Assembly: GCA_009823395.1 (NCBI GenBank)
Contig: CM020511.1
Coordinates: forward strand, 12,921,501-12,985,500
DNA: 64,000 nucleotides
Origin: Thamnaconus septentrionalis
Taxonomy: Eukaryota; Chordata; Actinopteri; Tetraodontiformes; Monacanthidae
Reading direction: 5' to 3'
Of this stretch, positions 61,501 to 64,000 are shown one piece after another. Every line of letters starts with the position of its first letter. The stretch's first letter is position 1. The position numbers and the translations under genes were made by a program. Under the pieces are notes generated by a model. That model was not told the DNA's origin. It did no database searches and saw nothing but the letters and a program-made list of their open reading frames with translations.

Positions 61501-63356
61501 ACTTACTGTCACATGAAGGTACAAACCTGCAGCACTCTTCAAACCAGCGAGCGATGTAGTCCCACATGTAGTATGGCTCAAAGGAATTGAACAAGAGATT
61601 TGCTGTTTTGATGAGCTCCGCTGTCTTCTTGTTCTCACGAAGCTTACTAAAGAGAAGAGGGAACATGATGGTCACACTTTGAATTATTTCCATAGGTTAA
61701 TTATTACTTGAAAACACACACAGCTGTTACATGTTTGTTATTAAATAATGTCAATACACCACAGTAACTATTGGGCTTTTTTGGTCCCTTATTGTATTAA
61801 CCTTTTCCAAAAATGTCAATACAGAAAACTAAATAAAGTTAAAAAGAAAATTATCCATATAACTGAAAGTAAAAAAGAACAAAATAGTGATATTTGCTTT
61901 ATAAAGATTCAAATGAGACAGTAGTTTCACTGCCTATTAAATAAACATTACAATATTTTGTTAAAGCTACTCTTTAGAGTGACTCTAGTATAGAATTTTT
62001 GATTCTTCATACATGCACTACTTCAAGATGTGATGAGTTAAAGTCTTAGATTTTGTCCCGTCTGCTTTAAGTGTTTTTAATGTGCCATATTAAGATGACA
62101 GGTGTGCAGCTAATGCACTGGCCTGACCTGCTGAGGTGTGTGTGGTCTTTACTAAATGGACTCTGGTTTTGAAGGTCCAACTCTGTTCGACACTGCGTGT
62201 GCAAAGTTCGGAACACCTCGATGAGGACATCCTCCAGGATTGCAGGGCCTGGGTGTGGACACATACAGATGTGAGGATGATGAAAACAGTGACACTGTGT
62301 GGCAGGTCGCCATAATTGCGCATTTTAACACGTATGTTGTTGCCGTCTATGTTTTACCGAGCTCTGGTTTGTCCAGCAGACTGATGAGGATGCGAAATGG
62401 CTTGAGATCGTGCATGAGGACGCTTTCCTCTTCGCCGCCACGGGCCTTGCCCTGCAAAATCCCCACCATTGCCTGTAAACGCACAGAGAAAAAACACACA
62501 CCTCTATTACTGTAAACATCACAGACCGCTGTTCTCAGGAGCTATTTCAGCACAGCGGAGGGAAAAACCAACACAATTTTATTACTTTGTTTGTCTAGAA
62601 ATTTATTTGGCAATACATTTTCAGCAAATTGCATATCTGCTACGAACCCCTTTCATTTTTTTTGGTTATGTGTATTTTTACGCTTCGTCTGCCACATAAT
62701 CGGCTGAAGTCTGGAACAGACGGTCTCTGTCGTAGCAACCTTTTCCCTGTGGACCAAGCTCCAATATTTATCTCAGAGCAGATGGCGGAATCGCAAACAC
62801 GAAAACAAGACAAAAAACATTTTCAAAAAAATGTTTGAAAAACGAAACTTCCTTTTCAGGTCGCTCTGTGTTTCTTTCATTGCAACCCCTGGAGTACCAC
62901 AGCTCATCACATGCCAGGAGAGCACAGGCAATTTGCAGTGTGACAGGGCAAATTACAAAGTGTGCGTGAGTGTAAAAGTCTCCGGGAGAACCTGGGAGCT
63001 GTCTTCAAAGGACAGTCCACTGGGAACAAAAGGGCAAACCTAAAAAAAAAAGTCCCTGAGAGGTTGGAGTTGTGGGAGCAAGGGATTAAAAGAATAAAAG
63101 GCCCTTCGCTAAAAAATCTGACAACAAACCTATACACACAAGTGCCCACCCACGACAAGTTGCATGCATGTTTTAGATTCATTTTTTTAAAGTTGTATAT
63201 GCATGTTCAACTACAATCTTTTTTAATCTATTTTTTGAAAACTCACCTGGACTAGCATGTCTTTAGAGAAAGTGTTGAAGTACTGGCTCGCATGCTCCTC
63301 AGGGTTGCTCTGTCGAGTGCTGCGGGGACCTATGATCACCCCGTTGTTATCAAAAC
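46515..63356 (-). CDS. dop1a: Dop1a (DOPEY1), 30 coding exons, N-terminus outside the window
   Basis: Large conserved Dopey-family protein; in yeast and animals Dop1 works with Mon2 in Golgi/endosome membrane trafficking, and mammalian DOPEY1 has been described as a kinesin-1 cargo adaptor. Exons in transcript order: 63356-63247, 62472-62358, 62248-62128, 61646-61527, 61366-61249, 59629-59363, 57779-57275, 56916-56633, 56547-56395, 56315-56215, 56115-55850, 55737-53598, 53142-53031, 52832-52650, 51995-51870, 51697-51563, 51254-51199, 51035-50931, 50754-50688, 50540-50396, 50164-50085, 49613-49504, 49378-49229, 49006-48945, 48706-48554, 48442-48306, 47777-47722, 47631-47467, 47151-47022, 46823-46515 (TGA). 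All phases close, giving about 2,190 residues with no frameshift. The first visible residues ([18 protein letters not shown]) correspond to about residue 300 of the 2,465-residue human protein, and the end ([15 protein letters not shown]) is the family C-terminus. The exon at 56547-56395 has a weak donor (GTCTGA). Assigned to DOP1A rather than DOP1B by close match across the whole length and by the snap91/prss35 neighbourhood. Confidence 0.95.
47361..47412 (+). repeat. LINE-like 3' tail
   Basis: GTGAATTCCCCATTGAGGGA followed by TTAGTAAAGGAAATAGC and a degenerate TTATCTTGTCTTA tail, in a dop1a intron. The pattern of a CCCC..GGG stem, 'TAAAGG' and a TTATC tandem tail is one I associate with fish non-LTR retroelement 3' ends. 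Family unassigned. Confidence 0.4.
53377..53546. mobile_element. Tc1/mariner-like MITE, 170 bp, TA-flanked
   Basis: The left end CACTACTAGTCAAAGGTTTG and the right end (minus strand) CGCTACCAGTCAAAAGTTTG are inverted repeats, each flanked outward by TA (53375-53376 and 53547-53548), the Tc1/mariner target site. The interior words TTTCTCACTGAAGGCATCAAAA and ACACATGGAATTATG match my recollection of the 5' part of a widespread fish Tc1-like transposon; the transposase is absent. It sits in the dop1a intron directly after the giant exon, ending about 50 bp from the splice donor. Confidence 0.8.
53598..55737 (-). other. dop1a: dop1a giant exon (2,140 nt)
   Basis: Encodes about 713 residues: first a Ser/Glu/Asp-rich, weakly conserved linker (with [20 protein letters not shown] near its start), then [19 protein letters not shown], and then a long conserved helical region. 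That region includes [59 protein letters not shown] and [19 protein letters not shown]. It is far more GC-rich than the exons and introns around it, especially about 53600-54800. A short Ser run (about 54720-54735) and a Gly/Ala/Pro-rich insert (about 53890-53990) replace sequence of the mammalian protein and are likely lineage-specific. Confidence 0.92.
57020..57173. mobile_element. MITE with CCAGTGTGTAAAATTT terminal repeats (copy 2, about 154 bp)
   Basis: The left end AAAGATCCAGTGTGTAAAAT and the right end AATTTTACACACTGGACTTTT are near-perfect inverted repeats of about 20 bp. The left half matches the right end of the element at 19089-19406 in reverse orientation. No coding capacity. It lies in the dop1a intron between the exons at 57275 and 56916. 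Confidence 0.8.
57780..59362 (-). other. dop1a intron with transposon remnant
   Basis: 1.6 kb between the exons ending at 59363 and starting at 57779. It holds the solo terminal repeat, a poly-A run at about 57957-57971 and no further exon. The frame closes across it (GDNQ to ALPSTPEV). Confidence 0.7.
57889..57915. mobile_element. Solo terminal repeat of the Tc1/mariner-like family
   Basis: CACTACCAGTCAAAAGTTTGGACACAC-like end preceded by TA, the same terminal sequence as the MITE at 53377-53546. I find no partner end downstream, so the copy is truncated or internally rearranged. Confidence 0.65.
59630..61248 (-). other. dop1a intron with (AC)n microsatellite
   Basis: 1.6 kb, containing an (AC)n tract at about 60507-60545 and poly-A runs around 61050-61100. 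No exon seen. The frame closes from DIVSL to [11 protein letters not shown]. Confidence 0.7.
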
Positions 63357-64000
63357 CTTTGAACAATACGAAGGCACAATATTAAAATGGCACTGATGTC
63401 AGGAGTAAAAACCCAGCACGGGGCAAAAAGCAGACAAGCAATGTCACTAACAGAAACAGTATACTTCTGATTTATCTCGCTCTTTCTTTGGAACTTCTAA
63501 ATGCATTTAAGTGCATTCACTCGACATTAAGCTCTGGTCTAATCACACATTCTGAAAACTATTTTATGCTCTACCAGCAGTGCATACAGATACAGACAGA
63601 GCTTCCTGTACACTCTGCAATCATTACTTTTTTCCAACCCCAGGAAGCTTATACATTATATAAACCTAACGTAGCAGCACCTTGCCTCATAAAAACAACA
63701 TATTTGAAAAGTTAAAAGGTTTGAGGGCCACATTCCATGCTGGTCCGCAGCCATGCAAGCACTTACCAGCATTTCCATCAGCAGTGAGTTGAAAACAAGA
63801 GAAAATAAAATAAGGAAAAGACCTCAGCAGATACAATGTGACTTAGATGAAGCAAAACAAAAAAAAATGGTTCACAGAAACTTTGCCCACACACACAATG
63901 CCTCAGCAAAGCACAAAACAGAACAAAGTCTATAGGTTTGGGTATCAGGGTTTCCACTGTGGCCCAGTAACTTGAATTTTGATTTTATCTGAATATAAAT
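63357..64000 (-). other. dop1a intron running off the right edge
   Basis: Upstream of the acceptor TTCAAAG at 63357. The preceding exon, which should end in the conserved YAWLLG sequence, is not present in the remaining 640 bp, so the intron continues outside the window. Confidence 0.75.

Noticed and set aside
63744..63790. GATGGAAATGCTG followed by GTAAGT on the minus strand as a possible upstream dop1a exon
   Set aside because: Good donor but no acceptor AG at the expected distance, and the sequence does not encode the conserved YAWLLG region.

Overview
This is a vertebrate, almost certainly teleost (probably percomorph) nuclear window. It has split genes with GT-AG introns, a CpG-rich promoter, abundant simple repeats, fish-type miniature transposons, and proteins that read as clear orthologues of three human 6q14 genes. 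There are no prokaryotic operons, CRISPR arrays, rRNAs or tRNAs that I can support.

Layout. (1) 1-7450, + strand: prss35, a secreted trypsin-fold serine protease homologue. Its whole coding region sits in one exon (5024-6296). A probable non-coding first exon lies just after a long CT microsatellite, about 3 kb upstream. (2) 8160-45640, - strand: snap91 (AP180), the neuronal clathrin assembly protein, rebuilt here as 27 coding exons from start codon 44857 to stop 10281, with every phase closing except at one apparent single-base frameshift in exon 16. (3) 46215 to the right edge, - strand: dop1a (DOPEY1), 30 coding exons from 63356 down to stop 46515. All are in frame, about 2,190 residues, and the N-terminal portion (roughly 300 residues by comparison with human) lies beyond the window. 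snap91 and dop1a are head-to-tail on the same strand, with only about 1.4 kb between the dop1a poly(A) signal and the snap91 start codon. prss35 and snap91 are convergent, as in mammals.

Functional theme. AP180 (clathrin/AP-2 coat assembly at synapses) and Dop1 (Golgi/endosome trafficking) are both membrane-traffic proteins. Their adjacency is probably inherited synteny rather than co-regulation. In human, DOP1A lies on the other side of PRSS35 with PGM3, RWDD2A and ME1 in between, so this block is rearranged.

Most notable observations: two apparent one-base frameshifts at homopolymers (G7 in prss35, C5 in snap91 exon 16), each flanked by protein sequence that is clearly conserved on both sides in different frames; a serine at the Prss35 catalytic position where the human protein is known to have Thr; ten consecutive phase-1/phase-1 snap91 exons, each carrying or completing D-x-F/DLL/DLF-type motifs; snap91 microexons of 13, 15 and 19 nt with upstream TGC elements; and a GATA/TATC microsatellite starting within about 7 nt of the snap91 exon 1 splice donor, with a complementary tract 3 kb further into the same intron. 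I found no convincing undescribed system. The interest lies in gene architecture.
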